From Mesostigma viride (taxonomy: Eukaryota > Streptophyta > Mesostigmatophyceae > Mesostigmatales > Mesostigmataceae), in assembly GCA_009746045.1 (NCBI GenBank), contig RPFO01001247.1, forward strand, positions 71,501 through 110,250: a stretch of 38,750 nt of DNA. The letters are read 5' to 3'. The position numbers and the translations under genes were made by a program. Every line of letters begins with the position of its first letter. The stretch's first letter is position 1. The notes beneath the pieces were generated by a model, which was given only the letters and a program-made list of their open reading frames with translations, did not search any database and was not told the DNA's origin. Below, in pieces: positions 24,930 to 32,365 of the stretch.

Positions 24930-26476
24930 ATGATCGGAAAACCGAGGACATGTAAAGGAACGCTAAAAGACGGTCGTTCGTGCTCGAACTGTTGTACGGG
25001 TAAGCGCAAGTATTGCGGCGTCCATAGCAGGACTCGGACACACCGAGCTCGAAACGAAAAAATCGAAAAAGAAACCGGCCAGCCAGAAGAAGCTGATGAT
25101 TTTATAGCACCTACGAGAGAAGAGATTTTAGAAAGAGCCCGGCAAAGGGTCAAGAATCCCCCCCCCCGAAACCAAATGCTCTTACCCCCACCCAGTCTGA
25201 AGAAGAAAAATATACAGCATTTTTAAATCAACGTATTCAAGATAGTGTAAATAAAGAGGTAAGAGACGCTAACCTCGGCGTTTTTCGAGAAAATGCGGGA
25301 CATGCAAAAGCCGAAACTCAAGCGTCTGGAAGAAGAAACCAAGCAGTAAACGCAGATAGATTAAAAAAGATGTTAGGGAGGTTGAACAACCGCGTGGCGT
25401 CGGACGTTAAAAAAGAGGCGGAAGAAAATAAAGAAAAATTAGCAACAGACGCTAAAGAGGCTGCCGAAAAGGTGAGAATGGCTGAAGAAGAAGCCGCGGC
25501 CGAAGAAAAGAGACAAATCGAAAGGGAGAGATTACGCGAATTGCAACGAATAGCGAGAGCTAACATGGTCAAGCGAATTCGGGCAGCTAAAGTGGCTGCG
25601 GAACAGGCAGCTAAAGTGGCTGCAGAACAGGCAGCTAAAGTGGCTGCGGAACAGGCAGCTAAAGTGGCTGCGGAACAGGCAGCTAAAGTGGCTGAGGAAC
25701 AGGCAGCTAAAGCGGCTGCGGAAAAGGCAGCTAAAGCGGCTGCGGAACAGGCACAGAAAGCCGCCGAAGAAAAGGCACGAAAATGGGAAGAAGAGCGACG
25801 AAAGTATGCAGCTAGTTTTGATCAGCGGCAAAAAAAACGAGAAGCTGCAGGGTCTCGGCAACGTCCTCAAACAGCGGGACCGTCTCATAACAGAGGTTCT
25901 CAACCGCAAGGACGGGATGAGAGAGAACGACAAGACGAAGAGGCAAAAGGATCATTTGCAAGGAAATGGGATCGTGCTCAAAGAGCAAAAGCCCGGATGG
26001 AAAACGAACGAGCGTCTGAGCAACGTCCTTATACAGCTGTACCGTCGAATATGCAAGAAGCTCAACCGCAAGTACCTAATATGCCCGATCCGGAGTCTAC
26101 TGAAGACTTTCTAAGGTTTCTTTATCGAGAACCACGACAAAAAGCACCGATCGTGGAGAATCTCTTCAAGACAGCGGGACTAACGCAAGTAGAGGTTGAT
26201 TCGGCGGCTCCGGGCTTACTAAATGTTGCAAATAACATTCTCGACCCTCGAACTATTTTCGGTCTACAAAACAAATGGAAACCGGTATCAAAGATAGCAG
26301 GCAAAGCTCGAATACACCCAGACAAATGGCACCTCGAGAACAAAAACTATCCTGGGGTCTTTAATACAAAGATGAACACATTCGTGGGTAATCTGTTTAA
26401 AGAAATAAAAAAACATTATCCGATGCAGAAAAGGAAGACAAAAATGAAAACCATAGAAAAAGGTCGCAGAAAGTAA
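24930..26476 (+). CDS. Zinc-tag coiled-coil protein with -1 frame change
   Basis: Read as one gene of about 515 residues. The first frame (24930-25226) gives the tag, C8-x9-C18-x10-C29-x2-H32, and a charged segment. At a run of ten C (25158-25167) the -1 frame is open without a stop to 26476. Its first codons continue as charged, helical sequence, so both halves look like one protein. The second part has a long Ala/Glu/Lys coiled coil with octapeptide repeats (AAKVAAEQ). A Gln/Arg-rich linker with two QRPxTA motifs follows. The globular C-terminal domain (DFLRFLYREPRQKAPIVENL to the basic end) is unrecognised. One missing base, real slippage or decay are all possible. Confidence 0.72.
25583..25755 (+). 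repeat. 24-bp in-frame repeats (AAKVAAEQ)
   Basis: About seven copies of gcagctaaagtggctgcggaacag encode the octapeptide AAKVAAEQ. Later units drift to AAKVAEEQ, AAKAAAEK and AAKAAAEQ. The nearly identical early units suggest recent expansion by slippage. The product would be one continuous Ala-rich helix. Confidence 0.9.
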
Positions 26477-26554
26477 TGGGCAATGTGTGGTAGAAACACG
26501 TCCGCGGGATTTGTAAGCATTACCCAGTCTTTGATATTCGTACTTAAAAAGCGA

Positions 26555-26598
26555 GGTCGGAACAAAACTGTACCCACCTCATCGAGCCGTTGTCGGGA
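26555..26598 (+). repeat. Isolated copy of the KilA-N gene's internal repeat
   Basis: Forty-four bases starting ggtcggaacaaaactgtacc and ending gagccgttgtcggga are identical to 27281-27324 inside the next gene. Weaker similarity continues to about 26620. It lies in a gap without a gene (26477-26937) and is probably a relic of a larger repeat expansion or a dispersed element that also landed in the gene. Confidence 0.85.
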
Positions 26599-26865
26599 TT
26601 CGGATAGATGTCGGACACACACCCTGCAAAAAAACCAGTTGTCATAAACAATTGGATATTGTCATTGCCGCAAACGACAAGTATCCGCTTGTATGCAGCA
26701 TTTTGACATCGTTCATGTATCAGTAGCTCTCTATATTATCATCACATCCGTACGGCCAGTCTCGTGACATCAGCGCATTCGGGCGACGAGTCTTTTTTTC
26801 TTCTAGATGTCTTGTGACTCCCGATCTTCCTCTCGTGGCTAACACGCTAACATCAGGGGTAGACG

Positions 26866-26891
26866 CATAGAACACACATCTGTGTTCTATG
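26866..26891. promoter_or_regulatory. Perfect hairpin upstream of the KilA-N gene
   Basis: CATAGAACACA (26866-26876) and TGTGTTCTATG (26881-26891) are perfect reverse complements with a 4-nt loop (CATC). It sits 47 nt before the ATG at 26938. It could be a dimeric operator or an RNA hairpin that ends an upstream transcript; hairpin-dependent 3' ends are known in mimiviruses. Confidence 0.6.
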
Positions 26892-26937
26892 ACGACGGGT
26901 GTTTTTGAGGCGTAAAAAAATCGCATTTCCACAGGTC

Positions 26938-28110
26938 ATGGCGACCCCGAATCGGTTCTCCCATCCCCTTTTCAGTCTTGTACGAGAGACAGAGAAGACG
27001 TGGATTTTTACCATGAAGCCTTCGATTACTTTTAAAGTGGATGCGGAGAAAGAAATCAGGGTCCGAAAAAGCGACAAAAAAATTCAGGGGCTCGACTTCA
27101 CGCTGGCGGCTTCCAACGGAAAGAAACTTTTTAAAAGTTGGTATCGGCTTGACTGTGCAAAGGCGTGCATCGCATCACTCGGACGCTGCTCGAAATCGAA
27201 GTCCGAGTCGTCGATCCCCGACACGGGGTCGGAACAAAAGTGTACCCACCTCAATGAGCAAATGTCAGGCTCCGAAGAGGGGTCGGAACAAAACTGTACC
27301 CACCTCATCGAGCCGTTGTCGGGAATCGGAGAGAGGTCGGAACACAGTACCCACTGTTCCATCGTAGAGGATGTCAAGTCCGGCCCGAACGAAGATCGAG
27401 GCATCTGGATCCACCCTGAGCTAGTCGTCCCTTTGGCTATGTGGATCAGCCCGGAATTTTTCGCGATGGCGTCCAGCTGGGTCCATCGTCTGATTTCTGG
27501 CGACATAACGATGATCGAGGTCGTCCGCGACGCGCACGACGCGGCAAATGGCACGACTACGACGGTTCTGTTGAACACGGAACTCCACAATGGCCGCAAG
27601 AAACCGGACTACGTCGAACCCGTGCGCGCGGCGCCCCCTTCGATGCGCGTTGCTTCTAAGGACCTGCAGCACAAGCTTGCGGACTTGGTTTCGACCACTG
27701 TGCCAAAAGAACGCGTGAGACAGACGTTGGTTACGGTCGCGGACCGCGGATGCAAAGCTTCGACGGGGGTTGACACGGCGGCGCTGAAGGAGCTCAACAA
27801 CGCGTACAAAGGGAGCGCAAGAGACCTGATGGACGAGGAGCAGCTCGCGGTCGACGAGTTTTTCAAGCGTCAGGTGATTTTGCGCGCCAAGAGACAGGGA
27901 AGGGAGGCCGACTTCACGGAGATCGCGGTGGAAGTCCAGTTGCAGCTGGCACCTTTCACTGTGCAGGCAACCGGCGCGACGCCATTCGAGGTTGTGAAGA
28001 AAAACAAGGAGGAGATGAAAACGGATCTTGTTCTTACCCGTCCGCTGAACCTCGAGAGGTTCAATTTTTCGGGAAGGAAAAAGATCAAGAGCGCCGAAGC
28101 GCTTTCTTGA
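26938..28110 (+). CDS. KilA-N domain protein with repeat insertion
   Basis: A 390-residue protein. The first half of the KilA-N fold is near 45-80 (GKKLFKSWYRLDCAKACIAS). The second half, near 155-175, is IWIHPELVVPLAMWISPEF followed by SSWVHRLISGD, the diagnostic KilA-N block. KilA-N is a DNA-binding domain typical of phages and giant viruses. Between the halves lie about three degenerate repeats of roughly 18 residues (SEQNCTHLIEPLSG-like), encoded by the sequence also found at 26555. The C-terminal 200 residues are charged and unrecognised. I start at the ATG at 26938; the Met at 27013 is an alternative that keeps all the domain. Confidence 0.82.
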   Translation: MATPNRFSHPLFSLVRETEKTWIFTMKPSITFKVDAEKEIRVRKSDKKIQGLDFTLAASNGKKLFKSWYRLDCAKACIASLGRCSKSKSESSIPDTGSEQKCTHLNEQMSGSEEGSEQNCTHLIEPLSGIGERSEHSTHCSIVEDVKSGPNEDRGIWIHPELVVPLAMWISPEFFAMASSWVHRLISGDITMIEVVRDAHDAANGTTTTVLLNTELHNGRKKPDYVEPVRAAPPSMRVASKDLQHKLADLVSTTVPKERVRQTLVTVADRGCKASTGVDTAALKELNNAYKGSARDLMDEEQLAVDEFFKRQVILRAKRQGREADFTEIAVEVQLQLAPFTVQATGATPFEVVKKNKEEMKTDLVLTRPLNLERFNFSGRKKIKSAEALS

Positions 28111-28220
28111 ATTGTTTTAATAATCGTATGCAGAGGTAGATGCAATCCTCGCGAAATCAATATAAAAATAAATGATGGTTAAAAGGCATTAAACTGTTAT
28201 GATGAAAAGTGCAATTGTGA

Positions 28221-28994
28221 TCATTTCTTTTTGGAGTGACAGCGGCACACAGTCTTGCCCTTGACAGGCTTGTTCTCGCATCTCTTTTTGGCGAGCGTCT
28301 TCGCCTTGCATCGCCGTACTCGAGTGGACTCGGCGGGTTGGTTGTGGTTGGACTCGGCGGGTTGGTTGTGGTTGGACTCGGTGTTGGACTCGGTGGGTTC
28401 GGCTCGGTTGTTCTCCTTCGCAACGGCCTCTCTACGGACATCTTCAGGTGTCTTGTTTGGATATTTTTTCAATTCTCTTTCCTTATTCATGTAAGAGTGT
28501 GCTTTTTTGATAAATTCGCCCATTTCCAAGTTTAACTGTGCTCTTCTAGCTATTTTCTCTTCAGGCGTCAATCTCCAGTTGCTGCTTAGCCTGTTGGCTT
28601 CATTTCGCCTCTTCGTGTATTCAATATCCCACCTTTCTTTTTGTGGTCTTAGTTCTTCGACCGTTCGCGCAAGGTCTTCCCACTTCTTCGCAAGTGCATC
28701 TGGAAGTGTCGACTTTCCAATAATTAATCCTGTCTCACGCGCGATTTGCGCACGTGCGTTAGCAGGCAAATCATTTATCGTCAGTTTTGTCGGTTCCGGC
28801 GATTGGTTCTGCTCACGTCTATGAGGCGCGGTTTTCGGACGTGACTTCGATTGTCTTTGCTCACGTTCCAACAGTCGTATCTCACGCGCGGTTGTCGGAC
28901 GTGACGTCGTTTGTCTCTGCTCACGTTCCATCAGTCGTATCTCACGCGCAGTCGTCGGACGTTCCATCTCTTGATGCTTTCGTTTAGGGGGCAT
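28221..28994 (-). CDS. Protein with C-terminal zinc tag and N-terminal repeats
   Basis: A 257-residue basic protein. The N-terminus has three copies of a 17-residue repeat (RPTTAREIRLMEREQRQ, the third degenerate). A segment near 75 (INDLPANARAQIARETGL) resembles the first F-box helix. The middle is charged and helical. A short repeat ESNHNQPA precedes the tag, which is at the very C-terminus: C-x9-C-x10-C-x2-H in RRCKAKTLAKKRCENKPVKG and onward. This is the only C-terminal case in the window, so the module seems portable rather than a fixed N-terminal leader. Function is unknown. Confidence 0.75.
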   Translation of the reverse strand: MPPKRKHQEMERPTTAREIRLMEREQRQTTSRPTTAREIRLLEREQRQSKSRPKTAPHRREQNQSPEPTKLTINDLPANARAQIARETGLIIGKSTLPDALAKKWEDLARTVEELRPQKERWDIEYTKRRNEANRLSSNWRLTPEEKIARRAQLNLEMGEFIKKAHSYMNKERELKKYPNKTPEDVRREAVAKENNRAEPTESNTESNHNQPAESNHNQPAESTRVRRCKAKTLAKKRCENKPVKGKTVCRCHSKKK

Positions 28995-29131
28995 GAAAAC
29001 TTACTTATTAAGCAAAGACAAAATAAAGTTTTATTATTAAATCGTTAATAGGTGTTACAGCGTCTTAGAGTCTCGGCATTTAAGCCGTTAATTCAAGACA
29101 GTCTCGGCTTTCAAGCCTTTCATCGCGGATT

Positions 29132-29473
29132 TCAGCGCATCGCCTTACGCATGCACTCAATGAGTCGGTTTGCCTCCTTCGCTTTTGCTCGAAGGTTTTC
29201 TCGCTCCTCCACGAGCTTCTTTTTCTTGAGCTGTTTTTCCTCATCCGTCATTCTTGTGTTCACGCGTAAGAGGTAATTGAGTTCGCGTCGAATCGCGATG
29301 TGGCGGAAGTCGTCTTTGATCTTCCTTTCGACAGCGTCTTGAAGCATTTTCCATAGGTTGTCGAATGCTTCAGGCGTCGTTGGTTTGTTGAAGGCCCCGT
29401 CTTCCGAAGGCGTTTCGATCGCCTCTTGGATGGATTTGCGTTTTAAAGAGGAAGACGATGAAACTTTTGGCAT
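29132..29473 (-). CDS. Small basic helical protein
   Basis: A 113-residue protein starting MPKVSSSSSLKRKSIQEAIE. After a basic Ser-rich start it is almost entirely helical and charged (NLWKMLQDAVERKIKDDFRH; RMTDEEKQLKKKKLVEEREN). A longer frame reaches 29656 but overlaps the next gene completely, so I take the Met at 29473, 2 nt after the stop of 29476-29712. It is likely cotranscribed with that gene. I recognise no family. Confidence 0.6.
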   Translation of the reverse strand: MPKVSSSSSLKRKSIQEAIETPSEDGAFNKPTTPEAFDNLWKMLQDAVERKIKDDFRHIAIRRELNYLLRVNTRMTDEEKQLKKKKLVEERENLRAKAKEANRLIECMRKAMR

Positions 29474-29475
29474 CT

Positions 29476-29712
29476 TCACGCGACGAAAAGAGACTGCAAC
29501 TTCTTTAGGAATGGCGTGTGTTGGTCGAGAACGAAATGCAAGAATTGCCCCAAGGCGACCAAGCACACGAACGAGAGAGCGAGGATTGGGACTCGAAATC
29601 GTCTCCCATCGGCTAAATAGGCGATGACGACCGAAGCTAGCAACGTCGCCGCCCAATCAAAAGCGGCGGATCCCGCGATCCGATAAGAACGCAATCTTTC
29701 TATCAAAGACAT
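29476..29712 (-). CDS. Small two-helix membrane protein
   Basis: A 78-residue protein with two membrane segments (FDWAATLLASVVIAYLADG and VPILALSFVCLVALGQFLHF) and the C-terminal signature HFVLDQHTPFLKKL. A two-helix protein ending in an H-x(5-6)-T-P-type motif reminds me of a small membrane protein conserved in several giant viruses, but I cannot name it. It lies 2 nt upstream of 29132-29473 and 85 nt downstream of 29798-30196 on the same strand, suggesting a membrane-protein operon-like cluster. A structural virion membrane role is a guess. Confidence 0.65.
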   Translation of the reverse strand: MSLIERLRSYRIAGSAAFDWAATLLASVVIAYLADGRRFRVPILALSFVCLVALGQFLHFVLDQHTPFLKKLQSLFVA

Positions 29713-29797
29713 TACTCTTAAGAATCAATTTCGAGATTCTTCCAAACAAGGGTGTACGGAGCGGCTGCGGAAACAGGCGAACCAGAGAATCGCAATC

Positions 29798-30196
29798 TTA
29801 CTGAGGAGGATCGGTTTCGTTCTTATCCGGATCCCTTGGTTCGTCGAGGAGACGCGAGAGGACGATCGCGTATGCGGATGCGACATTGAGACGAATGTAA
29901 CTGACGATCATAAACGCGAGAAGGCCTTTGAAGAAGCCTAGTCGATAAAATCCGGGGAAAAAAATCAACGCGCTGAGTGCCATTGACGCAAAAACGGGGA
30001 TTTGGGCTTGCAGAATTTCGGTTACATCTTTTTCCTGGTCGTCCGATGCGATCGCTCGAATCCAGAAATTTGTAAAAACAGCAAAGATAAGTGGAAATAC
30101 GAAAATATCAGCGATCTTCAAGGCAGAGCCGAAACACGCGGATAAGATTGTAACGTCCGGCTTATCCTTGACGGTTTTGGGCTCGACTTTGCTCAT
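29798..30196 (-). CDS. Multi-pass membrane protein
   Basis: A 132-residue protein. I start it at the Met at 30196 (MSKVEPKTVKDKPDV) rather than at longer frames, which would cross the whole of the opposite gene's promoter and N-terminus. Three hydrophobic segments are visible: IADIFVFPLIFAVFTNFWI, IPVFASMALSALIFFPGFY and FFKGLLAFMIVSYIRLNVAS. A charged Asp/Pro-rich tail follows. It is divergent from 30261 over a 64-nt promoter. Unrecognised; probably a virion or host-membrane protein. Confidence 0.68.
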   Translation of the reverse strand: MSKVEPKTVKDKPDVTILSACFGSALKIADIFVFPLIFAVFTNFWIRAIASDDQEKDVTEILQAQIPVFASMALSALIFFPGFYRLGFFKGLLAFMIVSYIRLNVASAYAIVLSRLLDEPRDPDKNETDPPQ

Positions 30197-30204
30197 GAGA
30201 TTAG

Positions 30205-30211
30205 TATAAAA
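30205..30211 (+). promoter_or_regulatory. TATA box for 30261
   Basis: ttagtataaaagagaag lies 56 nt before the ATG at 30261, inside the 64-nt divergent intergenic region. The opposite gene has no visible TATA box in that space. Confidence 0.6.
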
Positions 30212-30260
30212 GAGAAGCAGAAAACAAGAATAAGCGAAACACCTCACAACTCGCACGAAA

Positions 30261-30956
30261 ATGAGGGTCACGAACGAAATCGCCCAATTTCTCGACTCTT
30301 TGACGCTCGTCATGGACGGGGCTCTCATCAACAGCGAGTTCCCGGAGCGAGTCGCGGACATGTTTAAACGGCACAACATCTCCACGCCTTCGGTCCATAT
30401 CTCGGACGCTTTCATCGAAAAAATATCGAAAACGTTCCTTTCGGGACTCTTGATACCCGAGTTTATGAACAGAGCGGTTGTGGACGCCGTGTTGTCCGCG
30501 CCGATCGCTCCTGCCTTTTCTGGCGTGGCGGGCATTTCGATTGCGCCCATTCAATGGGATCAACTACTCACCGCGGTTTGCAGTAGTTTGGGTCGTCCAA
30601 AAATCTTGAGCGCGCACGGATATGTCCGTTCGGACGAACTCGAACAGCTCGGTCGCCGAATCATCACTTGCTGCATCACGCCGAGCACGCTCAACTCTGC
30701 CAAGCTTCGAGTTTCTCTCGCTACGTGCGTGTCCGAGTTCGGCGTCGACCAAATCGTGGTTTGCTGTCTCCTTCAGCTTTCTTCACTCAGCCAGGCGGGC
30801 ACGACTCTTCGGTCTCTGCACGAGGAGATCGTGGAAGAAATCATGGTAGCCGCGAGAGCGGCTTATATGGAATTGTCAAACCCTGCTCCTGTGGACACGA
30901 TGGTCACGAAAGCGATCAACGACTTTGTGTTGACCGCCGACGAGTATTTGGTTTGA
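30261..30956 (+). CDS. Unrecognised alpha-helical protein
   Basis: A 231-residue protein starting MRVTNEIAQFLDSLTLVMDG. It is rich in short amphipathic helices (FPERVADMFKRHNISTPSVH; EEIVEEIMVAARAAYMELSN). It has several cysteines without a metal pattern (IITCCITPSTL, IVVCCLLQLSS). There is no signal peptide and no motif I recognise. The start is supported by the TATA box 56 nt upstream and by the short leader. It is divergent from a membrane protein gene. Confidence 0.7.
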   Translation: MRVTNEIAQFLDSLTLVMDGALINSEFPERVADMFKRHNISTPSVHISDAFIEKISKTFLSGLLIPEFMNRAVVDAVLSAPIAPAFSGVAGISIAPIQWDQLLTAVCSSLGRPKILSAHGYVRSDELEQLGRRIITCCITPSTLNSAKLRVSLATCVSEFGVDQIVVCCLLQLSSLSQAGTTLRSLHEEIVEEIMVAARAAYMELSNPAPVDTMVTKAINDFVLTADEYLV

Positions 30957-31124
30957 TCATCAGTCCCTGCCATTGGCACCGTATTTGGGAACAAACACGG
31001 CGGATTCGAAACTTCGATCGCGATTCAAAAAACCTTTCATTAGCGTGATGAGATCTCGTCTTGACCGTGCTCTATGGGAGGTTTTCTTGCCTCGTGGCAT
31101 TCACGAGTGTGTTGTAACTTTAGG

Positions 31125-31265
31125 ATGGAAAATTTTCTCCGAGTTCCTTCGCTTGCAGATGTCGAACATGTGCCCATTAATTCGGTACCTCTTGAAAGGG
31201 GTCGTTGGCGCCCTCTTGGTAGTCGTGGGAACGGAACAGGACATCTGATCTGTAATGTATATTAA
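31125..31265 (+). CDS. Possible 46-residue peptide
   Basis: A short frame MENFLRVPSLADVEHVPINS to NVY is open between two real genes in a gap of 326 nt (30957-31282). A second overlapping frame (30973-31248) also lacks support. No homologue is in the window. I list it only because the gap would otherwise hold nothing. Confidence 0.25.
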   Translation: MENFLRVPSLADVEHVPINSVPLERGRWRPLGSRGNGTGHLICNVY

Positions 31266-31282
31266 CATTTAATGAAAAACTG

Positions 31283-32358
31283 CTATCTACGTTTCCTTTT
31301 GGCTTCAGGCGAGTGTTTTTTCTTCTCTTCGGGTTTCTCTTCCTCGGATGCCCCTTTCTTTTTCTTTTCATCAGCGTCCCCTTCCCAGTCAACAAGGTTG
31401 TACAAAGCTGCCAACCCGCCAGCCGCGAGAACCCCCGTACCAAGTAATGGGGCGGCAGCTACCATTGTTACTGCGGACCCCACACCAGTGAATCCTACCA
31501 TGGCAGCCTTTTCGGGGTTTTCCATGGTCCAGTTGAGAAGTCTTGCTAGTGTGCGTTTCTTTGGGCTTTTTATGCCGTGATCAATACCCAATACCTTTAA
31601 ATATCTCACCTGATCGGCCCCTGATAACTTAAAGAATCCAATTGGCATGATCCATGTTTGGATAAATTTCCACAATTCACTTCCATCCTCACTATTAAAC
31701 AAATATTTCTCGACCTTTTTAAAAACTGACCAATCTTCTAAAGTTTTTTGAACAGCGCCTGTTTCGTCTAGCTGCGTTGCAACGATCAGCACGGCCATAA
31801 GCGAGCTTAGCGCGCTGCCGGCGATAAAAGCACCTTTAGCAATTGTACCCCACGGAATCTTTTTTAAGGCTTCGTAGATAGACCTTGCGACCTGCTTCAC
31901 GTAATCCATGGGACGCTTCGTGAAGAGAACCATCGCGCAAAGTTGATCGTGATTCAGGCGTCGGAGCTCTTTAATATCGACATCGTGAAGTGCATGGATG
32001 GTTTTGATAAGTTGTACGCGTGTCTTCGACTTCTTGATCTCAGTTCCGCAGTATAAAAGGGCCAGGCGCGTGATGAATTCGCGATTGACGGCGGCACAGA
32101 GTTCGGTTTTCGACATTTTTTTAATTTCCGTGGTTTCGACGGTCGGGTCGATCAGTGCAGCGAGTTCTTCTGCATCTTTTCGTGTAAGGTGCTTGGCCAG
32201 ACCAGGGCAGTGCATCAACTCGTCGGGGTCAGTTTCCGCCTCGTTTTGAACGGCCGGCTCCTGGAAACCTGGTTTCGATCCGCTTCTGTGGTCCGTCTTT
32301 GATACTCTTCCCAAGGTTCGATTTCTTCTTCTCTAGCTCTATGTTTTCGCCTCCCCAT
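31283..32358 (-). CDS. Membrane-associated protein, paralogue of 32366, with -1 frame change
   Basis: The ATG at 32358 begins MGRRKHRAREEEIEPWEEYQ. This closely matches the tail of the small zinc-tag gene at 20964. The rest is in the -1 frame, which is open from 32314 to 31283 but has no ATG of its own near its start. The switch must lie around 32240-32280. The main domain (ELMHCPGLAKHLTRKDAEEL, MSKTELCAAV, LNHDQLCAMV) is shared with the next gene. Hydrophobic segments follow (IAKGAFIAGSALSSLMAVLI; VGSAVTMVAAAPLLGTGVLA), then a Lys/Glu-rich tail. Repeated (M/L)-(S/T/N)-x3-(L/I)-C motifs resemble short helical motifs in giant virus proteins. It lies 7 nt downstream of the neighbour's stop. Confidence 0.7.
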
Positions 32359-32365
32359 TATGTAA

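Noticed and set aside
26899-26940. Start of the KilA-N gene at 26899
   Set aside because: That codon is GTG, close behind a hairpin. The ATG at 26938 keeps the whole domain.
31283-32314. Start of the membrane-associated gene at 32314
   Set aside because: The codon there is TTG. An ATG at 32358 in the +1-related frame begins a sequence matching another gene's tail, so a frame change is more likely than a TTG start.
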